Shown here piece after piece: positions 17,522 through 25,723 of a stretch of 64,000 nucleotides of DNA; within the stretch, counting starts at the first letter, position 1; each line of letters opens with the position of its first letter. The translations under genes were made by a program, and so were the position numbers. The DNA is from Gammaproteobacteria bacterium (lineage in GTDB: Bacteria > Pseudomonadota > Gammaproteobacteria > DSM-16500), in contig JARLJO010000017.1 of NCBI GenBank assembly GCA_031291175.1, positions 18,742 through 82,741 of the forward strand, given 5' to 3'. Below the pieces are notes generated by a model, which saw only the letters and a program-made list of their open reading frames with translations, had not been told where the DNA came from and searched no databases.

Positions 17522-17809
17522 ATGTTTATCGCCATTTCAAAATACATCAAACCCATGAGTGAAATTGATGCGCTTCGACCAGCCCATTTAGCTTTTTTGA
17601 AAAAACTGATTAGCGAAAATAAAGTGATCATGGCTGGCAGACAAAATCCGGTGACGGGTGGCATCATTATTGCAAAGATGGATTCACAATTGGAACTCGA
17701 AAAAGTATTAAGCGAAGATCCTTTTTCAAAAGCCGGCATTGCTGAATATCAGATTATTGAGTTTAATCCAGCCGTCTATCATGAACAGTTAAAAGAATTT
17801 TGTGTTTAA
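17522..17809 (+). CDS. YciI-like protein (YCII domain), copy 1
   Basis: 95 residues. The start is set by AAGGA 7 bases before this ATG; an upstream ATG at 17498 overlaps the previous gene and has no such site. It has the SGR/AGRQNPVTGG-type segment and the SEDPF motif of YciI-like ferredoxin-fold proteins. A paralogue of the same length lies at 21480. Function unknown; YCII domains are proposed to be small enzymes with His/Asp residues. Confidence 0.8.
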   Translation: MFIAISKYIKPMSEIDALRPAHLAFLKKLISENKVIMAGRQNPVTGGIIIAKMDSQLELEKVLSEDPFSKAGIAEYQIIEFNPAVYHEQLKEFCV

Positions 17810-17818
17810 TTTTAGCCT

Positions 17819-18409
17819 ATGACTCTGCCATCGTTATTAAAAAAGATTCAATCTCATGAAGCCATGAAAGGCACTAACACGCCTATCGCCGCGGCTGTAT
17901 TGATCTTATTGATGCATGATGCGGAAGATAACTTATTTTTAATTATTACTAAACGTCCGGAATCCTTTGCATCCTACGCGGGTGATTATTGTTTTCCTGG
18001 TGGTATGCGCGACCCCAGTGATCGTGATTTGCAAATGACCGCAGAAAGAGAAGTCGAAGAAGAACTCGGTTTAAATCCTTCGCACTACCAGCTAATTAAA
18101 TCACTGGACGATTTTCAGGATCGTTATGACAATTTAGTACGCCCTTTTATTGCGTTGATCACACAAGCGGATTTTGAAAAACACCTAAAACAGTCCCATA
18201 GTGAAGTGGCTGGTATTTATTATTTCCCTCTGACTCATTTACATCAATTAGAACGCAACAAAAGCCTGGAACAATTGATCCGCATTGCACCGACTTATAG
18301 CTATACGGCAGGCGAGGTTTTTATTTGGGGATTAACAGCACGTATCATGGTGCACCTTGGTAATATCATTTATGACTCACACAAACCGACCGGAAAAACC
18401 CGGGTATAA
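17819..18409 (+). CDS. Nudix hydrolase, CoA pyrophosphatase-like
   Basis: 196 residues. The Nudix helix is present as FPGGMRDPSDRDLQMTA followed by REVEEELGL. The preceding TKRPESFASYAGDYCFPGG segment resembles the CoA pyrophosphatase subgroup (NudL/YeaB), which tolerates an extended spacing. It would cleave coenzyme A or related nucleoside diphosphate compounds. It starts 9 bases after the YciI gene and is probably cotranscribed. Confidence 0.8.
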   Translation: MTLPSLLKKIQSHEAMKGTNTPIAAAVLILLMHDAEDNLFLIITKRPESFASYAGDYCFPGGMRDPSDRDLQMTAEREVEEELGLNPSHYQLIKSLDDFQDRYDNLVRPFIALITQADFEKHLKQSHSEVAGIYYFPLTHLHQLERNKSLEQLIRIAPTYSYTAGEVFIWGLTARIMVHLGNIIYDSHKPTGKTRV

Positions 18410-18462
18410 ATGCAAAGCTTACGTTATACTAACTCTCTGCAAGGAAAGACGGAGCCTAAATT

Positions 18463-18732
18463 ATGAAACAATGGATGACCCTTCTCGTGTTGTTCTCACT
18501 GGCATCACTGGCCTTTGCAGAGGAATCGTTAACGATTGAATCCTCAGTTGATAACCGTAATTTCTTAATCAATGGCATCCAATTTGCTGCTAAAACCATG
18601 TGCCCTAACTTTGAAATAGGCGATGAAATCGTCTTTGTGGATGGCAATCCCGATGGCTCATCAGCGGATGCGACCATCGTTGATATGCGTTCCAATGAGG
18701 CCTGCGCTGTCTGGAGCCAATCCCCTCTCTAA
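18463..18732 (+). CDS. Small exported protein of unknown function
   Basis: 89 residues. A signal peptide ends at LAFA (about residue 19), leaving a ~70-residue acidic mature protein with two cysteines (MCP and EAC) that could form a disulfide. No family recognised. The B-repeat block begins 32 bases after its stop. Confidence 0.6.
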   Translation: MKQWMTLLVLFSLASLAFAEESLTIESSVDNRNFLINGIQFAAKTMCPNFEIGDEIVFVDGNPDGSSADATIVDMRSNEACAVWSQSPL

Positions 18733-18764
18733 TCTTACCCAAGAACCTACGTGCTATTAACAAA

Positions 18765-18820
18765 CAGGGGTTCGCAGACACAACCCCCACAAAAAGCGTG
18801 GGGGTCTTAGTCCGTGCTAC
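18765..18820 (-). repeat. Palindromic repeat family B, copy 4 (inverted)
   Basis: Reverse complement of the B unit. Together with the following ~119 bases it forms the first copy of a direct duplication (18765-18939 repeated at 19121-19294). Confidence 0.85.
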
Positions 18821-18939
18821 GTGATTGCCCTGTAATCTTATCCTTTGCACGGCAAATTTAAATTCTATTGATAATATATTGTATGTTATATGCTCACAAT
18901 CTATGCTGATTTTTCGTCACGTCCTAACCGCCAGGACAG
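18765..18939. repeat. Direct duplication, first copy (~175 bp)
   Basis: Inverted B repeat plus a unique AT-rich tail from GTGATTGCCCTGTAATC to CCGCCAGGACAG. The same block recurs at 19121-19294 with a few substitutions. The second copy is the one next to the lysE-family gene. Confidence 0.85.
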
Positions 18940-18945
18940 AAAACC

Positions 18946-19000
18946 GTAGCGCGGACTAAGACCCCCACGCTTTTTGTGGGGGTTGTGTCCGCGAACCCCT
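18946..19000 (+). repeat. Palindromic repeat family B, copy 5
   Basis: 55-base B unit, direct orientation, with one substitution (GCGCGGACT in place of GCACGGACT). It lies between the two copies of the 175-bp duplication. Confidence 0.85.
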
Positions 19001-19120
19001 ATGCATGTGCTCTCTTTATTTAAATATTCATTGGCGTGACCTTCAAGAATTTTAGCTAAACATTAATGATCCCCCACGGACTGCGTTTTCTTGCTTTAAA
19101 AGATTCAAAGCAAAATAAAC

Positions 19121-19175
19121 AAGGGTTCGCGGACACAACCCCCACAAAAAGCGTGGGGGTCTTAGTCCGTGCTAC
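19121..19175 (-). repeat. Palindromic repeat family B, copy 6 (inverted)
   Basis: Reverse complement of the B unit at the start of the second copy of the 175-bp duplication. Confidence 0.85.
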
Positions 19176-19294
19176 GTGATTGCCCTGTAATCTTATCCTT
19201 TGCACGGCAAATTTAAATTCTATTGATAATATATTGTATGTTATATGTTCATAACCTATACTGATTTTTCGTCACGTCCTAACCGCCAGGACAG
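19121..19294. repeat. Direct duplication, second copy (~174 bp)
   Basis: Nearly identical to 18765-18939; the differences cluster near GTTCATAACCTATACTG. It ends about 93 bases before the lysE-family start, so the duplicated block may carry that gene's ancestral upstream region. Confidence 0.85.
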
Positions 19295-19386
19295 CCTTGA
19301 TAGGCTGAGATGTCCCGCACACAAAATAACGGGATGGGCAGTATAGATGGACGCTATTTTTGGTTTTCATTAAGGGGTAACTTTCC

Positions 19387-20016
19387 ATGTTGGCGCAATT
19401 TTTTACTATCGGTTTACTGATGTTGCTCTCATCCATGCTACCAGGACCTGACTTTGCTTTAGTTGTCAAAAACAGTGTTACCCACTCCCGTCGCGCAGGC
19501 CTCTACACCTCTTTAGGCGTTGGTGTAGCCATTTTAGTTCATATTAGCTATTGCATGCTGGGTCTTGCCATTGTCATCTCTAAATCGCTGGTGCTCTTTA
19601 GCATCATCAAATACATCGGAGCGGCCTACTTGATTTATTTGGGTATTAGCTCGCTTATGTCCAAGCCAAACGTCATCGCGGCAAAAGATGATAATCAGGC
19701 TTCACAAAAAACCCAAATCTCCGCTTTCGTTGCTTTTCGCCAAGGCTTTTTGTGCAACCTACTCAATCCGAAAGCGACTTTGTTCTTTTTGGCGCTTTTT
19801 ACCGTCATCATCAAACCAGCTACGCCCGTCTATTGGGAAATGGTGTATGCGGCTGAAATGTTCCTGATTATCACAGGATGGTTTTGTGGCTTAACGTTGC
19901 TTTTGTCGCATCCCAAAATACTTGCATCGCTGAATCGTGTTGAAAAATACATTACCAAAGCATTGGGAGTCTTTTTGGTTGGGTTTGGTGTGGCGCTGGC
20001 GTTTATCAAAAAATAA
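19387..20016 (+). CDS. LysE/RhtB-family amino acid exporter
   Basis: 209 residues with about six hydrophobic helices. The N-terminal SSMLPGPDFALVVKNS segment is the conserved LysE/RhtB signature, and GFLCNLLNPKATLFF is the second one. It exports amino acids or analogues across the inner membrane; substrate not predictable. It stands alone between repeat blocks. Confidence 0.88.
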   Translation: MLAQFFTIGLLMLLSSMLPGPDFALVVKNSVTHSRRAGLYTSLGVGVAILVHISYCMLGLAIVISKSLVLFSIIKYIGAAYLIYLGISSLMSKPNVIAAKDDNQASQKTQISAFVAFRQGFLCNLLNPKATLFFLALFTVIIKPATPVYWEMVYAAEMFLIITGWFCGLTLLLSHPKILASLNRVEKYITKALGVFLVGFGVALAFIKK

Positions 20017-20089
20017 TATTGACTGGCATCCTCTGCTAGGCCACCACACCCCGTCGTGCCATGAGCAAATAGCTTTGATAACTTAAAAA

Positions 20090-20118
20090 AAAGCCTCTCT
20101 TTTTTAAAGAGAGGCTTT
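20090..20118 (+). terminator. Terminator after the LysE-family gene
   Basis: Perfect 11-base arms AAAGCCTCTCT / AGAGAGGCTTT around a short T/A loop. A run of A before and a short T/A after allow use from either strand. Confidence 0.65.
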
Positions 20119-20126
20119 AAAAGGGT

Positions 20127-20148
20127 GGGTTGTCAGTACTGACAACCC
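20127..20148. repeat. Perfect 22-bp palindrome
   Basis: GGGTTGTCAGT is followed directly by its reverse complement ACTGACAACCC with no loop. It sits between the LysE terminator and the YqjD-like gene. It could be a dimer-protein binding site or a cruciform; no partner is evident. Confidence 0.6.
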
Positions 20149-20221
20149 TTGGCTTCCTTCCGCTTACATGCCTGGATATTCCTTTACTGGATTTGTCATT
20201 CATCCATTTCCGGCGATTTCT

Positions 20222-20518
20222 TTACTTGCGCAGAATATGCGAAGCAATAATACCAGCAAGCAGTGCGTAGCATAGTGACTTCACGGGATTGTTTTTAACA
20301 TATCCCACTACATTGTCTTGCAAATTTTCTGCTTGGTTTTGCAAACCATTGAATGAGTCTTTCAGCATGTGAGTGGCTTGATGTTTGGCATAGGCAATGG
20401 TGTCATAAGCTGTGCCACAAACTTCACAGGTTTTTTCTTTTGCTTTTTGAAAATCATTTCTCAATTCGTCTTTCATCATTTTTGCATTGTGGTGAAGATG
20501 CTTTTCATTCATATTCAT
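20222..20518 (-). CDS. ElaB/YqjD-like (DUF883) membrane-anchored protein
   Basis: 98 residues. A helical charged N-terminal part, then the VGYVKNNPVKSLCYALLAGIIASH segment typical of the DUF883 C-terminal membrane anchor, ending ILRK. YqjD and ElaB bind ribosomes at the inner membrane in stationary phase. Unusual for the family is a CEVC pair near residue 32 that could bind metal or form a disulfide. Paired here with a BON protein, a common stress-gene neighbour. Confidence 0.8.
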   Translation of the reverse strand: MNMNEKHLHHNAKMMKDELRNDFQKAKEKTCEVCGTAYDTIAYAKHQATHMLKDSFNGLQNQAENLQDNVVGYVKNNPVKSLCYALLAGIIASHILRK

Positions 20519-20644
20519 ATCGATATCCTTTTTAGTGGTTAGGGAATAAATGAATTGTCTCTGATCTGTTAGCGTTGATCATCAGAGTCATCATGCTCAT
20601 CCATAAAATCATCAATTTGCTTTTTTGCTTCATCTACGGCAGGA

Positions 20645-20686
20645 AAGATGGCCTAAGCAATTTTTAAAATTGTTTTAGACCATCTT
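20645..20686. repeat. Imperfect inverted repeat between YqjD-like and BON genes
   Basis: AAGATGGCCTAAGCAATTTT pairs with AAAATTGTTTTAGACCATCTT with a few mismatches, giving a ~20-base stem. Directly beside it the minus strand encodes the tail VDEAKKQIDDFMDEHDD to a stop near 20573, which has no start codon and looks like a gene relic. Confidence 0.5.
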
Positions 20687-20706
20687 ATTCTAGACAAGAT
20701 TATTGA

Positions 20707-21024
20707 TTAGTCTTTTTTAGGCTTCACTTTCAATCTGTTAGTGACAGATTTCACGCCTTCAGCAGTGCTCGCGATTGAGGCTGCTTTTTCTTTTTGAGCA
20801 TCTGTGTTTACATAACCCGTTAAGACAACTCTGTCTTTCACAGTCTTGACGGTAATGTGCAAGCTTTTTACGTCAGCGTCTGCCAATAACTTGGCTTTCA
20901 CATCCGCAGTAATCGCACTGCTTTTAACATATTGTGTTGTAGTTTCGGTGGCAGCATAATTCGCTGATGAAAATCCAAAAACAAATAGGCTAAATAAAGC
21001 AATTAACAATTTATTCTTAAACAT
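20707..21024 (-). CDS. BON-domain periplasmic protein, OsmY-like
   Basis: 105 residues: signal peptide ending near SSANYAA, then one BON domain (ITADVKAKLLADADVKSLHITVKT... GYVNTDAQKEKAASIASTAEGV pattern in two parts) with a lysine-rich end KPKKD. BON domains bind phospholipid membranes. OsmY has two such domains; this has one. Probably an envelope-stress protein. Confidence 0.85.
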   Translation of the reverse strand: MFKNKLLIALFSLFVFGFSSANYAATETTTQYVKSSAITADVKAKLLADADVKSLHITVKTVKDRVVLTGYVNTDAQKEKAASIASTAEGVKSVTNRLKVKPKKD

Positions 21025-21479
21025 ATATAAATCTCCTGATTGATATTATACTCGTTAAAAATTAGCGTTAATGTTCATCACTATTGCACTATTTTACCGA
21101 TTCACATTAACAACCACATTGATATTAATCGTATTATTGCCTTTAAATACCTATCGTTTAGCTGCAACACCTTTTCTACTAAAAAAATCAGATCTAGCAT
21201 TATTATAAATCGGATCATTGCGGAAAAAATACAAACAACCCCTTATCTTACTAAGGGTAAATACATAAGCTACTGGACAAGGTGATTAACTTATTATCAA
21301 GGGCAGTTATTTTATGTCATTTTTAAATGATCGACGTGACAAACCAAAGAGGATGAAATACATTTCTTATCGCAGCGGCTTTGTCATTTCTGCGTAGGCG
21401 AGTTAAATGGAGAGCTGCCAGGATCGCAGTTGAAATATTTAATGATTATGCTTTTTTATTATAACCAAGGGAATTTATT
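21025..21479. other. AT-rich intergenic region, no gene seen
   Basis: 455 bases between the divergent BON and YciI genes. Short frames are present but have no ribosome site or family-like sequence. I see no A or B repeat here. It must contain both promoters. Confidence 0.5.
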
Positions 21480-21767
21480 ATGTTTGTTATTTTAGTAACT
21501 TACAAAAAACCATTAGACGTTATTGACCAATATATTGCTGAACATTCCGCGCATCTTGAACGAGGCTATCAAAAAAATTATTTTGTGGTTTCTGGTCGAA
21601 AAAACCCACGGACGGGTGGCGTTATTATTTCTCACCTGAAAGATCGCTCACTATTAGAAAATTTTATTTCCGAGGATCCATTCGCTATTCAGGATATTGC
21701 CGATTATGAAATTATTGAATTTACTCCCGGCAAACGACATCCTGACTTTGCCAAGCTAATAGAATAA
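21480..21767 (+). CDS. YciI-like protein (YCII domain), copy 2
   Basis: 95 residues, the same length as copy 1 at 17522 and sharing the GR-NPRTGGVIIS and ISEDPF segments. AAGGGA lies 8 bases before the ATG. The two are paralogues separated by 3.7 kb that includes a duplicated repeat block. Function unknown. Confidence 0.82.
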   Translation: MFVILVTYKKPLDVIDQYIAEHSAHLERGYQKNYFVVSGRKNPRTGGVIISHLKDRSLLENFISEDPFAIQDIADYEIIEFTPGKRHPDFAKLIE

Positions 21768-21878
21768 TTCGGGCTTCTATGCCAGGTTGCTAAACTACTA
21801 CGAGGTGGAATAAATTAAACTAACAGACCGAGCATACCAACAACTATTAAAACCCATTATCTAATACACGAGCAAATC

Positions 21879-22376
21879 ATGACTGATCAATTTGAAATTA
21901 AAGCTGCTGTCAAAAAAGATGTGTCCCTCATCCTCTCATTTATCAAAGAATTGGCCGAGTATGAAAAATTACTACATGAAGTTGTCACGACGGAAAAGAT
22001 ATTAGAAGAAACCTTGTTTGGTGAAAAACCTTATGCTGAAGTGGTCATCGGCTATCTCAACCATCAACCTGTTAGCTTTGCACTTTTCTTCCATAATTTT
22101 TCAACGTTTTTGGGACGTCCCGGCATTTACCTGGAAGATTTATATGTTAAGCCTGAAGCGCGCGGCAAAGGCATCGGCCAAAAAATGCTGGCTTATCTTG
22201 CACGTTTAGCAAAAAGCCGAAACTGTGGACGTTTGGAGTGGTGGGTACTGGACTGGAACGAAGACGCTATTGGGTTTTATCAACGTCTGGGAGCAAAGCC
22301 AATGGATGAATGGACAGTCTATCGTGTCACGGATAAAGCATTAGATGATTTAGCGGCTTCTTTTGAAACGAGTTAA
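21879..22376 (+). CDS. GNAT N-acetyltransferase, diamine acetyltransferase-like
   Basis: 165 residues. The acetyl-CoA binding motif is LEDLYVKPEARGKGIG with the following helix; a GRLEWWVLDWNEDAIGFYQRLGA segment is typical of the spermidine/spermine acetyltransferase-like branch. It likely acetylates a small polyamine or amine. Substrate not certain. Confidence 0.85.
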   Translation: MTDQFEIKAAVKKDVSLILSFIKELAEYEKLLHEVVTTEKILEETLFGEKPYAEVVIGYLNHQPVSFALFFHNFSTFLGRPGIYLEDLYVKPEARGKGIGQKMLAYLARLAKSRNCGRLEWWVLDWNEDAIGFYQRLGAKPMDEWTVYRVTDKALDDLAASFETS

Positions 22377-22454
22377 ATTAAGGTATTAATACGCTTTCCT
22401 GTAATGCAGATTTAATTTTATAGAGAACAAGGAGGTTTTCTTTTCATCTTACTT

Positions 22455-22811
22455 TTATTTTTTTTCTTTTAGCATTTTCATTTTAAATTTCAACTCGTCT
22501 AAATCATCTCTCACATGACATATCTTATCCCAACACTGAGAGCGATTGAATAATGCGTCTTGGAGCAAGATTTTAAGATAATTCATTTCTTGAGTAGGGA
22601 GAGAATCTGGATTATTTAAGTTGTTTTCTACAATAACTCCGGCAGCAGATCTCACGCCTTGGTGCTGACTGAATTGGGTAATCATAGCAGCTTGTTTGTT
22701 CACGGCTTCATCTAGACGGCTGTATTCTATAGCTAGGTTAACTTCTTCACTGACCAGTTTTTCAATTTGAAGGGTTGTAGATTTTATTTCATCTTCGATT
22801 CTTGAAAACAT
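22455..22811 (-). CDS. Coiled-coil protein of unknown function
   Basis: 118 residues from the ATG at 22811, which has GGGGG 5 bases upstream; a longer frame to 22874 lacks one. It is almost wholly helical, with heptad-like patterns at residues ~5-45 and ~85-115, and ends in a lysine-rich tail. No family recognised. It lies just before the composite repeat at 22960-23370. Confidence 0.55.
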   Translation of the reverse strand: MFSRIEDEIKSTTLQIEKLVSEEVNLAIEYSRLDEAVNKQAAMITQFSQHQGVRSAAGVIVENNLNNPDSLPTQEMNYLKILLQDALFNRSQCWDKICHVRDDLDELKFKMKMLKEKK

Positions 22812-23067
22812 AAGAACCCCCGATTTTGGTTTTTTATTAGGTTCTCTTTGAGAGAACACCGAGCCCCATCTCACCCGTTTATCAATTATACCGCCTTTTT
22901 AAAATCAAATAGCCAGCTTAAACCTATCTCATTGATTTTTAATAATTAATCTGTCTTCTCATCAATGAAGCCTAGCATACGGCAACTCTGTATAAACTTA
23001 AGTCATGCCCGCGAAGGCTGACCTATTTCAAAAGCTACACTGATATCGAAATGAACTCTCTTAAGTT

Positions 23068-23159
23068 GACTGGGGTCCTGTCATGGTAGGTTTACTTTTT
23101 TCGTGCTCGCAGGCGTAGCAGCGTAAAAAGCAAACCTACCCTGCCACCCCGTTTTTTTT
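23068..23159 (+). repeat. Palindromic repeat family A, copy 3
   Basis: Same stem as the other copies with centre AGGCGTAGCAG. It is followed by the hairpin at 23162-23186 and by B copy 7, in the same order and spacing as at 5911-6150. Confidence 0.85.
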
Positions 23160-23236
23160 GATTCACTTCAACTTCGTTGAAGCGAAAAGAACGTTGTTAC
23201 ATTGGCTCATTGCACAGAGAACTCCGATGCAGCAAA

Positions 23237-23292
23237 GTAGCACGGACTAAGACCCCCACGCTTTTTGTGGGGGTCGTGTCCGCGAACCCCTG
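23237..23292 (+). repeat. Palindromic repeat family B, copy 7
   Basis: 56-base B unit, direct. Sequence continues to match the 5.9-kb composite for about 70 more bases (CACATACGAATCA... TAATCAT). Confidence 0.85.
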
Positions 23293-23531
23293 CTAAATCA
23301 CAAGACAACCCCCTCAACACATACGAATCAAAAATCCCCACCGTAATCATCAAAGCCCACTGGGGTCACATTTTTGTCGCACAGCTATAAAGTAATGTTG
23401 AGTTTTATACTAAAAATAGAGGCTTCCAGAAATAGTTTCCCGCCTTCGCGGGATTGACTTAAGTTTATGCGGATTTGCCGAGCACTAGTGTGCCTGCGCG
23501 GGGAAGACAGAGATTTATACAAATTTACCGA

Positions 23532-23555
23532 ATACCAGCGCACTTGCGCTGGTAT
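23532..23555. repeat. Hairpin near the YjdM gene end
   Basis: Perfect 11-base arms ATACCAGCGCA / TGCGCTGGTAT with a CT loop, 43 bases past the stop of the minus-strand YjdM gene. It may act as its terminator or belong to the repeat patch. Confidence 0.5.
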
Positions 23556-23597
23556 GATAGAATAGAATTTTATTCATTTATTGAAACAACCTTCGCC

Positions 23598-23939
23598 TTA
23601 AACCTTTTTTACAAATTGAGATTTCAGCTTCATCGCGCCAATACCATCAATTTTACAATCTATGTCATGATCACCTTGAACCAATCGGATATTTTTTACT
23701 TTCATACCGACTTTCACCACTAACGAAGAACCTTTTACTTTTAAATCTTTTATCACAGTGACCGTGTCACCATCTTGCAGCAAATTACCATTCGCGTCTT
23801 TCACGATCAAAACGTCATCTGCTATTTTTTCCTCTGCTGCCGCCGTCCACTCATGCGCACACTCTGGACAAATAAAAAGCGGGCCGTCTTTGTAGGTAAA
23901 TTCTGAATGACACACTGGACAATTAGGTAAGGTATCCAT
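23598..23939 (-). CDS. yjdM: YjdM/PhnA-type zinc-ribbon protein
   Basis: 113 residues, the usual length. The N-terminal zinc ribbon is CPVCHSEF...CPECAHEW with two CxxC pairs; the C-terminal part ([17 protein letters not shown]) is the SH3-like YjdM domain. The old name PhnA links it to phosphonate use, but its role is unclear. Single gene. Confidence 0.9.
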   Translation of the reverse strand: MDTLPNCPVCHSEFTYKDGPLFICPECAHEWTAAAEEKIADDVLIVKDANGNLLQDGDTVTVIKDLKVKGSSLVVKVGMKVKNIRLVQGDHDIDCKIDGIGAMKLKSQFVKKV

Positions 23940-24253
23940 TTTTCTATCCTCTGATTAGTTTATTTTTTACCCTTGAACTGAATGTTGTATTCTATACGAT
24001 TATTCTCCTGTTTACCTCGATTTAAGCCCCGCCAGAGAGCATTAAATGCCGACCTAGCTAAAGGGTTTCCCAAACAGATATGGGGCTCCCGAGAGCCCCT
24101 TACGCAATATGAGCCTATCTATTATTTCATAGGAAGTGATTGTGCGTATTGTCGAGATGACATACGATTCTCGTATTAAATAGGACTCGATAATAAAATT
24201 AATGCATTTTAAAAAATCGGCCTAATTTTAAAATATTATCAATAGGATAACTC
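23940..24253. other. Intergenic region with a short hairpin
   Basis: 314 bases between the divergent yjdM and FkbM genes. It holds a GGGGCTC / GAGCCCC hairpin with a CCGA loop at 24082-24099. No gene or A/B repeat seen. Confidence 0.5.
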
Positions 24254-25078
24254 ATGCAAATCGATTCAATGGAACAATGGATCAATCACCATATTAAATC
24301 ACGGACATTGATGACTGAAAAAAGCGTCATTCTCGATATAGGTGCTTATCATGGCGACTTTACCTCCTGTTTATTGTCCTCTGACATTGAAAAAGCCATC
24401 CTTTTTGAAGCGAATCAAGACAATTTTGACCTCTTGGAAAACACTTTTAAAAATAACGAAAAAGTAAAAGTTGTCAAATCCGCCATTGGAGATAGAGAGG
24501 GAGAGTTACAATTCTATTGTGATAACGACTTGGCAACGGGCTCTATTTTGCCCTACCAATATAAAAGCGATGATGCTTCCGATGTTAAGCAACAGCGGGT
24601 TAAATTAACGACTATCGATGCGTATTTCACCCAGAACCCGCTTTTCCAGCCTATTGCATTAATCAAAACGGATACACAAGGCAATGATTTAAATGTATTG
24701 AAAGGTGCTGAGCAAATCATAAAGTCTCATCGGCCCTGGATAGTCATAGAATTGATCTTCGTCCCGCTGTATAAAAACCAAGGCAACCCACATGAAATTG
24801 CTTCCTGGCTTGCAAAACAGGGATACACTCAATCCGGCATGTTTAATATCCACTATACCGCCGATGGATGGATGGCGTTTGCTGATGGTATCTTTATTCC
24901 AGACGAAATCACCCAATCATTTGAAATGTCTTTTCACATGAATCCAAGCAATGCAGAACTCATTGCCGAAAATATTATGTTAAAAAATGCGTGCGAGGAG
25001 CGACTACAACTCATCAACCGCTTACATCTAGAAGCAAACCCCCCGATAATAAAAGCGAAAGACAATACGGTCGATTAA
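24254..25078 (+). CDS. FkbM-family methyltransferase
   Basis: 274 residues. ILDIGAYHGDF is the SAM-binding motif I, LFEANQDNFDLL motif II, and IKTDTQGNDLNVLKGA the FkbM-specific segment. The family methylates hydroxyl groups on sugars or natural products. No sugar genes adjoin it, so the substrate is open; it could act on the surface polysaccharide made by the genes at 1-8684. AATAGGATAA precedes the ATG. Confidence 0.88.
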   Translation: MQIDSMEQWINHHIKSRTLMTEKSVILDIGAYHGDFTSCLLSSDIEKAILFEANQDNFDLLENTFKNNEKVKVVKSAIGDREGELQFYCDNDLATGSILPYQYKSDDASDVKQQRVKLTTIDAYFTQNPLFQPIALIKTDTQGNDLNVLKGAEQIIKSHRPWIVIELIFVPLYKNQGNPHEIASWLAKQGYTQSGMFNIHYTADGWMAFADGIFIPDEITQSFEMSFHMNPSNAELIAENIMLKNACEERLQLINRLHLEANPPIIKAKDNTVD

Positions 25079-25126
25079 ATTAATTGTGTCGATTGGTAAG
25101 TTTAGTGAATACGATTTTATCATATT

Positions 25127-25723
25127 TTAAGATCTGACAAATGCAGCTAACTTTGAGTAATCATGTTTGTCTGCTTGTCTCAGTGCTTCAATGTATTTTG
25201 TACGGGTTGGCCCCTCTCCTATCAGGCTTTCTTTCCCCCAAGTAAATTTAGGGCTACCCGCTCGAGCAAGTAAGTAATCCGTCATTAAACGCGCATGTCT
25301 GCCGTTTCCGTTGGGAAATGGGTGGATTGAAACCAGTCTATGATGAAATCGGTAGGCAATTTCATCTATTGTAAAACCATTATTGATATTGATAATTTGA
25401 TATATTAAATCGTCCAGTAAGTTTTTTAAATCCATTGTAATTTTATTCGGGTCAACCCCAATATTTCTTGAGGTTTTTCTAAAAGTACCAGCCCATTCCC
25501 ATGTCTTGCTGAGCATTTTTTTATGTAATAGTCTTGTAAACTCAATGGTGAGAAAATTTCCTGGGTTGGCTGTTGAAAATAGCCAACTTTCAGCTTCTAA
25601 AATGTTTGCCGCTTCCCATTCGTTTAATTGGCCTTGTGTTGTTATGTGAAACGGTATTAATCCATCTACTTCATCAGGGTCTAAAGGTGTGGCACCTTGT
25701 GCGTATTCAAATTTCATCATCAT
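25127..25723 (-). CDS. Fic-domain protein, mobile mystery protein B
   Basis: 198 residues. The Fic active-site loop is HPFPNGNGRHAR at residues 134-145: catalytic H134 and the GNGR anion-binding loop are intact, with N138 in the usual Asp/Glu position. Fic enzymes usually transfer AMP to a target hydroxyl. The protein matches the 'mobile mystery protein B' group that is always paired with an HTH partner. The start overlaps the partner's stop by 4 bases. Likely toxin-like half of a mobile two-gene unit; target unknown. Confidence 0.88.
   Translation of the reverse strand: MMMKFEYAQGATPLDPDEVDGLIPFHITTQGQLNEWEAANILEAESWLFSTANPGNFLTIEFTRLLHKKMLSKTWEWAGTFRKTSRNIGVDPNKITMDLKNLLDDLIYQIININNGFTIDEIAYRFHHRLVSIHPFPNGNGRHARLMTDYLLARAGSPKFTWGKESLIGEGPTRTKYIEALRQADKHDYSKLAAFVRS

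Noticed and set aside
18765..19294. CRISPR array
   Set aside because: The B repeats are too long, palindromic, in mixed orientation and unevenly spaced.
19272..19469. Minus-strand frame over the LysE-family start
   Set aside because: Antisense to a clear gene and starting in its N-terminus; no support.
21040..21285. 81-residue frame between the BON and YciI genes
   Set aside because: AT-rich with Ile/Asn/His bias of random sequence and no ribosome site.
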